64,000 bases of DNA, taken from Methanobacterium_D sp040373355 (GTDB lineage: Archaea > Methanobacteriota > Methanobacteria > Methanobacteriales > Methanobacteriaceae). A model generated the notes under the pieces. The model saw nothing but the letters and a program-made list of their open reading frames with translations. It was not told where the DNA came from and did no database searches. Both the position numbers and the translations under genes were made by a program. Shown here piece by piece: positions 45,503 to 54,872 of this stretch. How positions within the stretch are numbered: position 1 is the stretch's first letter; the number at the start of each line of letters is the position of its first letter. The stretch spans positions 806,001 to 870,000 of the forward strand of contig NZ_CP166866.1 of the NCBI RefSeq assembly GCF_047495555.1, written 5' to 3'.

Positions 45503-46159
45503 TTAAAATAACTTTTTTTTAACTTTTTTGAGGTCAAAAACAGCAGTATCTGCAACTGCCATCACTGCCATCACTCCTGCCTGAACTGGGTCTGTTACTA
45601 CAAGATCTGCTTTTTTAGTGACGCTTCCAGGCATATTAAGACTTATGATTATCACGCCATGTTCTCGTTTAACTTCTTCAACAGCTTCTGAAATTTTACC
45701 TCCCATTAGAGAACCTGCAAGAACAAGAGCACCTATTCTCGGTAATCTTCCTACAGCAGAAACTGCATCTGCAAGTTCTTCTTCTCCTACAAGGGGAATT
45801 GTATCTATGCTGATACGTTCACCTCTTATATTGTGCCTATCAGCTTCTGCTATAGCACCATGGGCAACTTGGGCGACCTGAGCGCCTCCACCTATAATTA
45901 TAATACGTTTTCCATAAATTTCGCTTAAAGATGGATGTATCTCTACTTTAATTACAGATTCAAATTTCCTTATATTGTTTGAAAGATCCTCACCATTTTT
46001 GACACCCTCAAGTTCCATATAGGTTGAAGAAGTCCCGTCTTTTTCTACAAAAAGATGAGTATAAGTAATGTTCATTCCGCATTTTGCCATTAAATCAGTA
46101 ATATCCCTTAAAACCCCCGGTTTATTTTCTGATTTTATAGTTATTGCCAGTTTTCCCAT
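45503..46159 (-). CDS. ACT domain plus DUF5612 protein
   Basis: A 218-residue protein: N-terminal ACT domain (LAITIKSENKPGVLRDITDLMAKCGMNITYT) that usually binds an amino acid, then a C-terminal Rossmann-like domain with RIIIIGGGAQVAQVAHGAI and LPRIGALVLAGSLMGGKI. Annotated in methanogens as DUF5612; function unknown but likely amino-acid-responsive. Confidence 0.82.
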   Translation of the reverse strand: MGKLAITIKSENKPGVLRDITDLMAKCGMNITYTHLFVEKDGTSSTYMELEGVKNGEDLSNNIRKFESVIKVEIHPSLSEIYGKRIIIIGGGAQVAQVAHGAIAEADRHNIRGERISIDTIPLVGEEELADAVSAVGRLPRIGALVLAGSLMGGKISEAVEEVKREHGVIIISLNMPGSVTKKADLVVTDPVQAGVMAVMAVADTAVFDLKKVKKKLF

Positions 46160-46229
46160 TTAAATCACTTATAAGTTATGAATTTAATTAAATGTATATT
46201 TTGTCATTTTAATCTAACTGATATTTTTA

Positions 46230-46826
46230 CTATTTTGATGGAAAGTACTTATCAACTGTTTCTGACACATCTTCAAGCCATATTTTGCGTTGTTTTGTTG
46301 TACTTGTAACAATAATTCGATACATTTTCCTGTAAAAATTTTTTACACCGCATAGATCAAAAATACAGTTTTTCCAAATTGTTTCTAATGGATCTCCAAA
46401 TACATTCATTTCTCTTTCTTTTGACGTATTTGCTGTATTAAATACAATTGCACTTTTAGCTTTTAATAATCCATTTGGAACTCCCTCACCGTTATCACCT
46501 TCCAAAAATTCATAAGCTACTCCAGGACGTATTACACGATCAATCCAACCTTTTAAAACTGCAGGGGGCTGTCCCCACCAGTTTGGATGAACTATAATTA
46601 TTCCATCTGCTGAGGATAATTCTCTGCAGTGTTTTCCGATTATGGGGTCTATTTTAGCATTTTTTGGGATTTCTTCACTTAAAATAATTGGATCAAAATT
46701 TTCTGCGTGTAAATCATGATAGATAACTTCATGTCTATTTTCCTTTAATTTAGCTACTGCAGTTTCTGCAATGGCATGATTAAAACTTCCAGGAGTAGGG
46801 TGAGCTACAATTACCAGTACTTTCAT
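46230..46826 (-). CDS. flavodoxin-fold NAD(P)H dehydrogenase (quinone) family
   Basis: A 198-residue FMN or FAD flavodoxin-like oxidoreductase of the MdaB/KefF type: VIVAHPTPGSFNHAIAETA at the start and IIVHPNWWGQPPAVLKGWIDRV (P-W-W motif) near 74-96. Likely two-electron reduction of quinone-like or xenobiotic acceptors. It lies 12 bases downstream of the PNPOx-like gene, same strand. Confidence 0.88.
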   Translation of the reverse strand: MKVLVIVAHPTPGSFNHAIAETAVAKLKENRHEVIYHDLHAENFDPIILSEEIPKNAKIDPIIGKHCRELSSADGIIIVHPNWWGQPPAVLKGWIDRVIRPGVAYEFLEGDNGEGVPNGLLKAKSAIVFNTANTSKEREMNVFGDPLETIWKNCIFDLCGVKNFYRKMYRIIVTSTTKQRKIWLEDVSETVDKYFPSK

Positions 46827-46838
46827 ATAACCACTTCT

Positions 46839-47306
46839 TTAATATCCAGATTTTTTGCCTGTTATCTCTGTTATGTTAATTTTAATTACAACTGTCTTTT
46901 TAAGTGATTGTAGGGAATATTTAAATTCGCTAGCATTATTACCACTATATTTTTGCATGATAATATCTAATGCTTCTTTTTTCCCTTTAATATCTTCTAT
47001 AAAATGAGCTTTTCCAGAACCAATTACGCTATAATATTTCATTCCCCAGTTGCATGCATCTTCTGCTTTTATAATTTCTTCTTTAATATCCACTTCAAAG
47101 CAAATATTGTTATTTTTGTTTATAATGTCTATTTTACGTCCCTCAGAAGCTGAATGGATATATAGGTAATTATCTTTAAAACCAAAATTCATTGGAATAA
47201 TATAAGGTTTATCAATATCACAAAGGGCAATTCTGCATACTTGGGCTTCTTTTAATATCTCCTCAATAATCCCCAAGTCTTTTATTTCCTTATCATTTCT
47301 TCTCAT
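46839..47306 (-). CDS. pyridoxamine 5'-phosphate oxidase-like FMN protein (NimA type)
   Basis: A 155-residue split-barrel flavoprotein: CRIALCDIDKPYIIPMNFGFKDNYLYIHSASEGRKIDII is typical of the NimA/PNPOx-like group, followed by VIGSGKAHFIED. Likely binds FMN or F420 and reduces a small acceptor; true PNPOx activity is not implied. GGTGAAGATAG precedes the ATG. Confidence 0.82.
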   Translation of the reverse strand: MRRNDKEIKDLGIIEEILKEAQVCRIALCDIDKPYIIPMNFGFKDNYLYIHSASEGRKIDIINKNNNICFEVDIKEEIIKAEDACNWGMKYYSVIGSGKAHFIEDIKGKKEALDIIMQKYSGNNASEFKYSLQSLKKTVVIKINITEITGKKSGY

Positions 47307-47437
47307 CTATCTTCACCATAAAGAATTTAAATTATACTTTTATTTAAAACTAATGTCAAAGAGAGGAATTTATTTTATATTAAGAAATAGTTATTACATT
47401 CATTGAACATAATATTATTAATTTAAGAGGAATGTTT

Positions 47438-47827
47438 ATGACTAAAAAAGTTTATGATGGGCAATTAATTAGTAAAGGTGATTCTAACAACGATTTATTT
47501 TTAGATAATTACGAAAATCCTTTAAATAAAATTATTGAGGAAGATTCAAAAAAACATGGAAATTATCTTATGATTAAATACTGGATTAGCGATGAAAAGC
47601 TTTCTGAAAATGAATTAGATGAAAAATTTATGGATACATATTATAATATTGAAAAAAAGGATAACACATTTTATTTTGAAATTAGTGAGTTCTTATGGAA
47701 AAATGAAGGAAAAGGATGTAAGCATGATTTAATTAATGAACTGAATTCTTATATTGGCAAATATTGCAGATTAGACATTAATTATTCAAAAGAGCCAGAA
47801 ACTCATGATAAATCTTTCCTACATTAA
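47438..47827 (+). CDS. hypothetical acidic protein
   Basis: Not recognised. A 129-residue soluble acidic protein (KKVYDGQLISKGDSNNDLF; KYWISDEKLSENELDEKF). The ATG at 47438 has GAGGA at the right distance; an ATG 6 bases upstream touches that site. It is followed by 163 bases containing the TetR operators. Confidence 0.6.
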   Translation: MTKKVYDGQLISKGDSNNDLFLDNYENPLNKIIEEDSKKHGNYLMIKYWISDEKLSENELDEKFMDTYYNIEKKDNTFYFEISEFLWKNEGKGCKHDLINELNSYIGKYCRLDINYSKEPETHDKSFLH

Positions 47828-47906
47828 ATAAACTAATTATAGATTAATTTTATTAATTTTGATATTTATTTGTTTATTTGATTTTGATTAATTATTTTTA
47901 TCAAAC

Positions 47907-47978
47907 TAACGTACGTTCGTTAACTTTATATATTAGAAAAAATACAGGTATAGTCAAGAAGCTAACGTTCGTTCGTAA
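47907..47978 (+). promoter_or_regulatory. tetR promoter with two operator-like palindromes
   Basis: TAACGTACGTTCGTTA (47907-47922) is a 16-base palindrome with 14 of 16 positions symmetric. TAACGTTCGTTCGTAA (47963-47978) matches it at 14 of 16 bases. A TATA box (TTATATATT, 47926-47934) lies just after the first, so the first site would overlap the TFB/TBP region and the second the transcription start and ribosome binding site. This is the expected layout of TetR self-repression. Confidence 0.8.
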
Positions 47979-47990
47979 GGAGTTAGAATC

Positions 47991-48653
47991 ATGAAAAATC
48001 AAACTGTACAAAAATCAACAAAAAACAATAATGAAGTAAAAATATCCACAAAAGAGAAAATATTCGATGTAGCTATTGATCTTTTCTCACAAAAAGGTTT
48101 TGACGCTGTTTCAGTTCGTGAAATCGCAAGAGAAGTGGGAATAAGAGAAAGTTCAATATACAATCATTATAAAAATAAAGAAGCAATTCTGGATGCTATA
48201 ATTGACTATTTTATGTTGGAAATGGCTATGAGCAATCCACCGGAGGAAGAAATGGACAAGTTAATGGAAACCCCTGAACTATTTTTTGAGGTAGGGGCAA
48301 GAGCATTCATTGGAAGAATGAGTGCACCAAAAACTGAAAAAATCTGGAGAATTATTTCAATAGAGCTCTACCATAACGAAAAAATAAGAGAATTCTTTAA
48401 AAAAGAACTTTTAGAGGTACCAATTAATTCATGGGAAGAAATTTTTACAAGAATGATGAAAAAGGGCGTTATTAAGCAGGTAGATCCAAAGGTACTTGCT
48501 TATGAATATTTTTCATTTGCAATTTACCTTTACTTTGAATATTTTGTCTTAAATTACAGGGAAACAAATGAAACATTTATGGAAGTAGCTTGGAAAAGGA
48601 TGTCTAGCCATGCTGAATTCATTTTAGATGCAATAAAAGTTGAAAATAAATAA
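47991..48653 (+). CDS. TetR family transcriptional regulator
   Basis: A 220-residue one-component repressor. The N-terminal helix-turn-helix is TKEKIFDVAIDLFSQKGFDAVSVREIAREVGIRESSIYNHYKNKEAIL (about 20-67); the C-terminal part is a helical ligand-binding domain that is too variable to name a ligand. AAGGAG precedes the ATG and overlaps operator 2. It heads a same-strand run that ends with a GMC oxidoreductase; by analogy with FadR-like TetR proteins an acyl-CoA or fatty acid ligand is plausible but unproven. Confidence 0.92.
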   Translation: MKNQTVQKSTKNNNEVKISTKEKIFDVAIDLFSQKGFDAVSVREIAREVGIRESSIYNHYKNKEAILDAIIDYFMLEMAMSNPPEEEMDKLMETPELFFEVGARAFIGRMSAPKTEKIWRIISIELYHNEKIREFFKKELLEVPINSWEEIFTRMMKKGVIKQVDPKVLAYEYFSFAIYLYFEYFVLNYRETNETFMEVAWKRMSSHAEFILDAIKVENK

Positions 48654-48676
48654 TGGATTATGCTGAGGGTTTAAAA

Positions 48677-49861
48677 ATGGAGATTACCACATATTCACTT
48701 AAACTAAAGGAAAATAATTCAAATCAATACTATGAAGATGTAAGGATATTTACAGACGAAGTTTTAAGAGAATTTGAAAGCTTTGAAACTCACGTAATAT
48801 CAGATTTTATGGATTATTTAAAAGAGAATGATGCTCGCAAAATAAGAACCTGCGAAGAATATATTTTCGAGTTTTTAATGCTTGGAATCTTCTGGAAAAT
48901 TTACAGTAGAAGAGCATTATCATTAGATGAAAATCCAAGTAGAGTACTGGAAAATTTAGTTGAAGAACGTAATAAAAACCTGCAAGCAAAAGAGACTATA
49001 GATATAATTCGTGGAGTATTAATGAAACCATTTTTACTATCTGAAAGTGTTAGTGCTCCTGATTTAACATTAGAAAACTTCCAAAAGCTCTTGATGTATC
49101 TTAAATCAACAGGAGACTTTAATCAGGAATTAAGACGTCTGAAAATTTGGAATAGGTTTTTCGAAACTGAAAATCCCAAAATAGTTTCAAAACACCTTCA
49201 AAATGCGCTTTTATTTGTAAACTGGTTTGAGGATAACAGTAAACAGGTTCTTGGAAAATATACTATTAAGGTAAATAAATTTTTAGCTGAAAAATATGTA
49301 GAACATCATTGGAGGGAAGACGTGATTTTCTGCGGCCGAAAAGAAGTTGAATATCATTTAAATATGGTTGGAGCAGAAATCATGAACAGAGCATACAAAA
49401 ATGAATTTAGCGAAAGACCAAGGAAAGCTTTACTGTTACCTGGATGCATGAGGATTTCTCAAGTAATCTGCAAAGCTGAAGAAACTGATCTTGGCTTAAA
49501 ATGCGGAAAATGTATGAAGAATTGTAATGTGGATCAGTTAACAGATATGGGCATTAAATATGGATTTGAAGTTTATATTATCTCCCACGAATCATCAGCG
49601 TTTTCAAAAAGCACTAAAGTGGATAGAGATGAGCTTGGAATTGTTGGAGTTGCATGTGTTTCAAACTTAATTGCAGGGGGATGGAAATCAGATTCTCTTG
49701 GAATTCCAGCTCAGTGTGTACTTCTAGACTCTGCAAGCTGTAAAAATCACTGGCATAAAACCGGAATTCCGACAAATATCAATATTAACCATCTTATGGA
49801 TTTATTCAACATTAAAACAGAAGAATACTACAAATTAGGGGAAGTCACAGCATGTCATTAA
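48677..49861 (+). CDS. DUF116 domain protein
   Basis: A 394-residue protein. The C-terminal half (from about 250) is the DUF116 domain with RKALLLPGCMRISQVICKA, CGKCMKNCNV (cysteine cluster, possibly Fe-S) and GVACVSNLIAGGW, CVLLDSASCKNHW. The N-terminal 230 residues are helical and lack a recognised domain. DUF116 proteins occur near Fe-S and radical SAM genes in methanogens. The ATG at 48677 has GAGGGT upstream; an ATG overlapping the tetR stop (48653) is the alternative. Confidence 0.82.
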   Translation: MEITTYSLKLKENNSNQYYEDVRIFTDEVLREFESFETHVISDFMDYLKENDARKIRTCEEYIFEFLMLGIFWKIYSRRALSLDENPSRVLENLVEERNKNLQAKETIDIIRGVLMKPFLLSESVSAPDLTLENFQKLLMYLKSTGDFNQELRRLKIWNRFFETENPKIVSKHLQNALLFVNWFEDNSKQVLGKYTIKVNKFLAEKYVEHHWREDVIFCGRKEVEYHLNMVGAEIMNRAYKNEFSERPRKALLLPGCMRISQVICKAEETDLGLKCGKCMKNCNVDQLTDMGIKYGFEVYIISHESSAFSKSTKVDRDELGIVGVACVSNLIAGGWKSDSLGIPAQCVLLDSASCKNHWHKTGIPTNININHLMDLFNIKTEEYYKLGEVTACH

Positions 49862-49884
49862 ATGGCTAGTTAAAATGGGATATT

Positions 49885-50766
49885 ATGGGAATTATAGAAC
49901 AAATAAAGAATAAATATGCTGATTACAGGTTAAATAAGATCAATAAGCTTGAAAACAGTGTGAAAGAAAAAGAAGGATGTGTAATGGCATCCGCATTATC
50001 ACCCGAAAAATTAATGCCAGATAAGCTGAAAATTACACTAAAAACCCTTCCAAAACAACTTTCAATAGCAAAAAATATGGAATTTACAGTTAAATCATTA
50101 AAAGCTAATCCGAAAAATCCGGGAATAGAAGCTGATAATGAATTTTTTGATGAACTTGAAAACTATGCTAAGTCAGTTAGCATAGATAAGGTGGGATATG
50201 TTAAGGTTCCTCAAGAATTAATATTCAAAGATAAAGCAATTTCATATGAAAATGCAATTATATTAATTATGGAAATGGATAAAAAAGCTGTTGACGCTGC
50301 TCCAAGTGATGAAACTCAAGAAATGGGTGTTATAACCTATGATGAACTTGGCAAAAAGACCAATGAAATTGCCAATTTTTTAAGAGAAAAAAGGTTTGGA
50401 TCTCATGCAAGTCATCCTGCAGGTGGATTTGTTATGTATCCTCATCTTGCACAATATGCAGGTTTAGGTTATAGGGGAAGACATGGAATGCTAATAACTC
50501 CTGAATTTGGCCCAAGACAGAGGATTTCAGTTATATTTACAAGCATTCAAAATTTACCAGTAAATGATTTAAATGAACATTTATGGATCCCTGATTTCTG
50601 TGCAAAATGTGGAAAATGCATTAGAAAATGCCCTGGAAATGCAATAGTTGAAAAAGACAGCAGAACAAAAATCATAAAGGATTTATGCCATGGATGCACC
50701 ATATGCATGAGGGATTGCAGCTTTAATAATGTAAGATATGAAAATATAAGAAATAAATATCATTAA
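49885..50766 (+). CDS. double [4Fe-4S] protein, epoxyqueuosine-reductase-like
   Basis: A 293-residue protein with a central region like QueG and reductive dehalogenase relatives (FGSHASHPAGGFVMYPHLAQYAGLGYRGRHG near 170-200) and a C-terminal two-cluster ferredoxin module, CAKCGKCIRKCP and CHGCTICMRDCS. QueG proper uses cobalamin; whether this one does cannot be told. Located 23 bases after the DUF116 gene; it probably carries electrons for the operon's redox chemistry. Confidence 0.82.
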   Translation: MGIIEQIKNKYADYRLNKINKLENSVKEKEGCVMASALSPEKLMPDKLKITLKTLPKQLSIAKNMEFTVKSLKANPKNPGIEADNEFFDELENYAKSVSIDKVGYVKVPQELIFKDKAISYENAIILIMEMDKKAVDAAPSDETQEMGVITYDELGKKTNEIANFLREKRFGSHASHPAGGFVMYPHLAQYAGLGYRGRHGMLITPEFGPRQRISVIFTSIQNLPVNDLNEHLWIPDFCAKCGKCIRKCPGNAIVEKDSRTKIIKDLCHGCTICMRDCSFNNVRYENIRNKYH

Positions 50767-50862
50767 ATTTACATTAAAAAGTATTTATGGGCTTTAATTT
50801 TAAGTGTATAATTATTTATATTATGTTTGAATTCTAAAAATGTAAAATACTGTGGAAATATT

Positions 50863-52095
50863 ATGAAAAATTCTCCAAAAATTCTTTTATTAGGTTATAA
50901 TGGTGCCAATAATACTGGTTCTGAAGCAAGACTGCTCACTATAATAGAAGATATCAGGTCAATTTTAGGTCCCGAAGTTACAATCACTGTCCCGACACTA
51001 AATGAGGCTAATCTAAGACGTTATCTTGAAGAAGACGAGTATTTAAAAATCGCTCCTATTCATTCAATATTCTTCTTTGATATTAGAAGATTAGTTAAAG
51101 GGCACGATGTCCTTTTATTGGTCGAAGGAAGCTGCTACATGGATACATGGACTTCAGCGCTCCTTTGGGCATTTTTATGGGCTACAAGGTGTGCAAATAA
51201 TTTTAAAAAGCCTAGTCTTGCTTATGCAGTAGATGTGGGTCATCTATCTTCTCTTAATAGACGATTAGTTAAACGGGAAGCCAGTAAAACTGACTTAATT
51301 TTAACTAGAACTCAATTAGCTGAAGATGAGCTTAAAAAAATTGGAGTCAAAGCTCCTATTGATACAACTGCAGATTGTGCATTTACATTTAAAACCGAGG
51401 AAAAAGATAAAAATATCTTAAAAGAAAGTTTTTCAAATTTAGATTCTGGCATTGTTGGATTAGCCCCCATTGATTTTTATTTATGGCCAGTGATAATGCG
51501 TCCTTGGGGTAAAAAAGAGAATCTCTATAAATGGCCTTATTATTATTCTAGATCTAAAGAAAGAATTTGTTTAAGCGAAGACTTAGCCATTAAATGGGCA
51601 AAAGAAGCAGATAGGATAATTGAAAATTTTGATAAAAAAATAGCGCTAATCTGCATGGAAGAACTGGATGAACCACTGGCAAGTTGTATAAAAGAAAAGA
51701 TGAAAAACCCTGAAATGGTTAAAATATTCTCATCAAAGGAATATAACGCTTCACAGATGACCAGTATCCTTAGAAGTCTTGAACTACTTGTAACCTCTCG
51801 TTATCATGCGGGAGTTTTATCTCTTGAGGCGGAAGTGCCTCAAATAGCAATAGGGCATGATACACGCCTTAGAGGGTTTTATAAAGAATTAAAATTGGAA
51901 AATTACTTAATAGATTATATGTCGCCAAAAATATGGGATGAATTAAGCAAAAAAGTTGATGAATTGCTTGAAAACCCTGAAATACAGCGTGAGAAATTAA
52001 AATTAGGTTTTGAAGAGCATCTTAGCCGTGCTATTAAAAATCCTGAAATACTTAAGAGTTTCCTTAAAGAGAGAGGATGGAACATGAGATCATGA
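50863..52095 (+). CDS. polysaccharide pyruvyl transferase family protein
   Basis: A 410-residue protein of the PS_pyruv_trans family: N-terminal ILLLGYNGANNTGSEARLLTI, then VLLLVEGSCYMDTW, and C-terminal LELLVTSRYHAGVLSLEAEVPQIAIGHDTRLRGF with the conserved RYHAG histidine. Members transfer pyruvyl groups to sugars or act as related glycan enzymes. The ATG at 50863 is chosen for its TGGA site; a TTG at 50827 is possible. Its 3' end overlaps the next gene. A glycan enzyme in an acyl-activation operon hints at a lipid or glycolipid product. Confidence 0.88.
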   Translation: MKNSPKILLLGYNGANNTGSEARLLTIIEDIRSILGPEVTITVPTLNEANLRRYLEEDEYLKIAPIHSIFFFDIRRLVKGHDVLLLVEGSCYMDTWTSALLWAFLWATRCANNFKKPSLAYAVDVGHLSSLNRRLVKREASKTDLILTRTQLAEDELKKIGVKAPIDTTADCAFTFKTEEKDKNILKESFSNLDSGIVGLAPIDFYLWPVIMRPWGKKENLYKWPYYYSRSKERICLSEDLAIKWAKEADRIIENFDKKIALICMEELDEPLASCIKEKMKNPEMVKIFSSKEYNASQMTSILRSLELLVTSRYHAGVLSLEAEVPQIAIGHDTRLRGFYKELKLENYLIDYMSPKIWDELSKKVDELLENPEIQREKLKLGFEEHLSRAIKNPEILKSFLKERGWNMRS

Positions 52096-54872
52096 GCAAA
52101 TTCATATTTTTAACGGGAGCAAATGGCTTTTTAGGAACTCAAATTGCTCTAAGACTTCTTAAACAAGATGATTATAAAATCATAGTTTTAGTAAGAGGTA
52201 AAAATAATGAAGATGCCGTAAATAGATTATGTAGGGCATGGTGGGAATTCCCTGAACTTATAGAAGAATTAGATAACAGAATCAATGTATTAAGTGGGGA
52301 TATTATTCAAGATAACCTCGGATTATCAGAAGATGAATATAATGAACTAGTTCAAACCATAACTCATGTAATTCATTCTGCTGCAGACTGGAGTCTTAAA
52401 TCATCCATTGAGCAACTTCAAAAAATCAACGTGCAGGGAACTCAGAATGTTTTGAAACTAGCCCAATTAGCTCACGAAGACCATGGATTAGAGCGATTTT
52501 CTCAGGTATCTACTGCCTATGTTGCAGGAGGGAAAAGGGGTATAGTTTCTGAAGGTGATTTAACATCTGAGTATGGGTTTTTAAGTAATTATGAAAGAAC
52601 TAAATTTGAAAGTGAAGTAGAAGTAAAAAAATCATCATTTGATGTGTCTATTTTCCGCCCAAGCATGATTGTTGGTGATTCATCTACTGGGTATATTAAG
52701 ACATTTAACACAGTTTATGTCCCTTTAAGGCTTTATTTGAGTGGAAAATTGAAGTTACTCCCTGTTTCTGGAGACATGAAAATTAATTTAGTGCCTGTAG
52801 ATTATGTTGCAGATTCAGTGGTAAACCTTACTTTTGATAATCGGGCAGTGAATAAGACTTTTCACCTAACAGCTCCAAAAGATTCTCTTCCTACTGTAAA
52901 TGAGCTTATTAAATTTGTTAAAGAATGGAGTAACGAAAATCTTAACGTTAAACTTAATGATCCTTTTTATGTGCCATTAATCGCTCCATCGATTCAAAAA
53001 ATTTCATCCTTTGGCAATTTATTTGGAAAAGGGACTGCTAATTTGCTTGAAGCTATGAATACTCTTTCTCCATATTTCAATGAAAATCGAGAATACAAGA
53101 GAGATAACATCGAAGACTTAATGGGGCCTTATAATTATAAATGGGAAGAATATTTACCTAAAATTCTTGAATTCGCTGTATATCATGGTTTTTTACATAG
53201 ATCAGATCGTACAGTTCATGAACAGGCCCTATTCAGGCTCCAGAGAAGCAGTCGGCCTGTTAAATATTATGACATTGTTAATGATGGACTTAAAAGCTCC
53301 AGTTCAATTGATATTTATAAAGATATAATTTCTGCCACAAAATCTCTTCAAAGCATGGGAATTAATAAAGGGGATAGAATAGCTATTGTAGGTTTTAACA
53401 GTACACGATATCTCATATTAGATATAGCGATTGGTCTTACAGGTGCTGTAAGTGTTCCGCTATATTATACCAGTCCTTTAAATGAAATTAAGGAAATAAT
53501 AATGGATAGTGGTGCGAGGGTTATTTTTGCAGGAACACCTCAAGTTTTAAAAGATATAATAAAGCTTAATATTCAAATTCCATTAATTTCATTTTGTAGA
53601 GATGGTAAATATAATAATTCAAATACTATCTCATGGAAAGAATTCCTTGAGATGGGCGAGACCAAAAATGAGATCATGAATGTCCCTTTGAATTTCAATG
53701 ACATTGCCACTATACGCTATACTTCAGGAACAACTGGTAAACCTAAAGGAGTTATGTTTAATCATGGAAATTTACGCTGGATGGCTGAATTTATTGCTTC
53801 AATGCCTCCCTGGAAAGATAGAATTAGTGAAGTAACTTATCTATCATTTCTTCCAATGAATCATGTTGTAGAAGGAATTATGGGAACATATTCTCCTTAT
53901 TATGCTCCAGCGTCTCTTAATATTTATTTTCTGGAGGATTTCCACAGTTTGGAGAATGCTCTTCACAAAGTTAGGCCTAAAATATTCTTTTCAGTGCCTC
54001 GTTTTTATGAAAAAGTTCATGATAGCATTATGGCGGCAAGAATCGGGGGAATTTACGAGCATTCAAATGGAATTTTAAAGAAAATTTTAGGAAAAATAAT
54101 TAAAAGAGAAGTTCTTAAAAATGCAGGTCTGGATAGATGTGCCCAATTAATAGTTGGTTCTGCGCCAATAAGCGATGATTTACTGAAATTTTATCATGAA
54201 ATGGGCATTGAAGTCTATAATGCATATGGATTAACTGAAGCACCCCTTGTAACTATTAATAGGATTGGAAGAAATAGAATAGGAACAGTAGGTGAGCCTC
54301 TTCCATCTACTGAAATTAATATAGATGAAGATGGTGAAATACTTGTAAAAGGGCCTCAAGTAACTTCAGGCTATTTTAAAAAAGATTCCAGTTCTCTTTT
54401 TAAAGAAGGATGGCTTTGTACGGGAGACTTTGGAAATATAACTCATGACTGTAGTCTTGTTATAACTGGACGTAAAAAAGAAGTTTTAGTTAACTCTTAT
54501 GGAAAAACAATAAGTCCACTTAAAATTGAGGGAATGCTTAAAAACATTCATGGAGTCGAAGAAGCTATGGTAATTGGTGATGGAAAACCTTACTGCAGTG
54601 CTTTTTTATGGGTTGAAAGTGATGAATTAAAGTTTAATAACATTGATAATAGTATTAAAGAGATAAATAAAAGACTTTCCAGGCCCGAAGAAATTAAACA
54701 GTACGTTATTTTACATAATGATCTTTCAATTGGCACTGATCTAACTGCAAATCTTAAGCTTAAAAGAGAGGCTATAATTAAACGTTATGAAGATATTATT
54801 AAATTCATTTATGAATCTGGAGATTTACCGAGTAATATATTGCATTTTGGTTGCTTTGAGGTGCAATCATGA
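52092..54872 (+). CDS. thioester reductase - acyl-CoA synthetase fusion protein
   Basis: A 926-residue two-domain enzyme. Residues 1-370 are an extended SDR of the fatty-acyl/thioester reductase kind (GANGFLG at 9-15, HSAADWSL, STAYVAGG, catalytic YERTK, IFRPSMIVG). Residues about 380-926 are an adenylate-forming acyl-CoA synthetase (IRYTSGTTGKPKGVMF near 540, NAYGLTEAP near 712, GWLCTGDFG near 775, C-terminal NLKLKR lysine). Domain order is the reverse of carboxylic acid reductases and no phosphopantetheine carrier domain with a GxxS site is visible, so the thioester is probably CoA. Expected chemistry: acid to acyl-CoA to aldehyde or alcohol. The ATG at 52092 overlaps the previous stop (ATGA). 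Confidence 0.9.
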   Translation: MSKFIFLTGANGFLGTQIALRLLKQDDYKIIVLVRGKNNEDAVNRLCRAWWEFPELIEELDNRINVLSGDIIQDNLGLSEDEYNELVQTITHVIHSAADWSLKSSIEQLQKINVQGTQNVLKLAQLAHEDHGLERFSQVSTAYVAGGKRGIVSEGDLTSEYGFLSNYERTKFESEVEVKKSSFDVSIFRPSMIVGDSSTGYIKTFNTVYVPLRLYLSGKLKLLPVSGDMKINLVPVDYVADSVVNLTFDNRAVNKTFHLTAPKDSLPTVNELIKFVKEWSNENLNVKLNDPFYVPLIAPSIQKISSFGNLFGKGTANLLEAMNTLSPYFNENREYKRDNIEDLMGPYNYKWEEYLPKILEFAVYHGFLHRSDRTVHEQALFRLQRSSRPVKYYDIVNDGLKSSSSIDIYKDIISATKSLQSMGINKGDRIAIVGFNSTRYLILDIAIGLTGAVSVPLYYTSPLNEIKEIIMDSGARVIFAGTPQVLKDIIKLNIQIPLISFCRDGKYNNSNTISWKEFLEMGETKNEIMNVPLNFNDIATIRYTSGTTGKPKGVMFNHGNLRWMAEFIASMPPWKDRISEVTYLSFLPMNHVVEGIMGTYSPYYAPASLNIYFLEDFHSLENALHKVRPKIFFSVPRFYEKVHDSIMAARIGGIYEHSNGILKKILGKIIKREVLKNAGLDRCAQLIVGSAPISDDLLKFYHEMGIEVYNAYGLTEAPLVTINRIGRNRIGTVGEPLPSTEINIDEDGEILVKGPQVTSGYFKKDSSSLFKEGWLCTGDFGNITHDCSLVITGRKKEVLVNSYGKTISPLKIEGMLKNIHGVEEAMVIGDGKPYCSAFLWVESDELKFNNIDNSIKEINKRLSRPEEIKQYVILHNDLSIGTDLTANLKLKREAIIKRYEDIIKFIYESGDLPSNILHFGCFEVQS

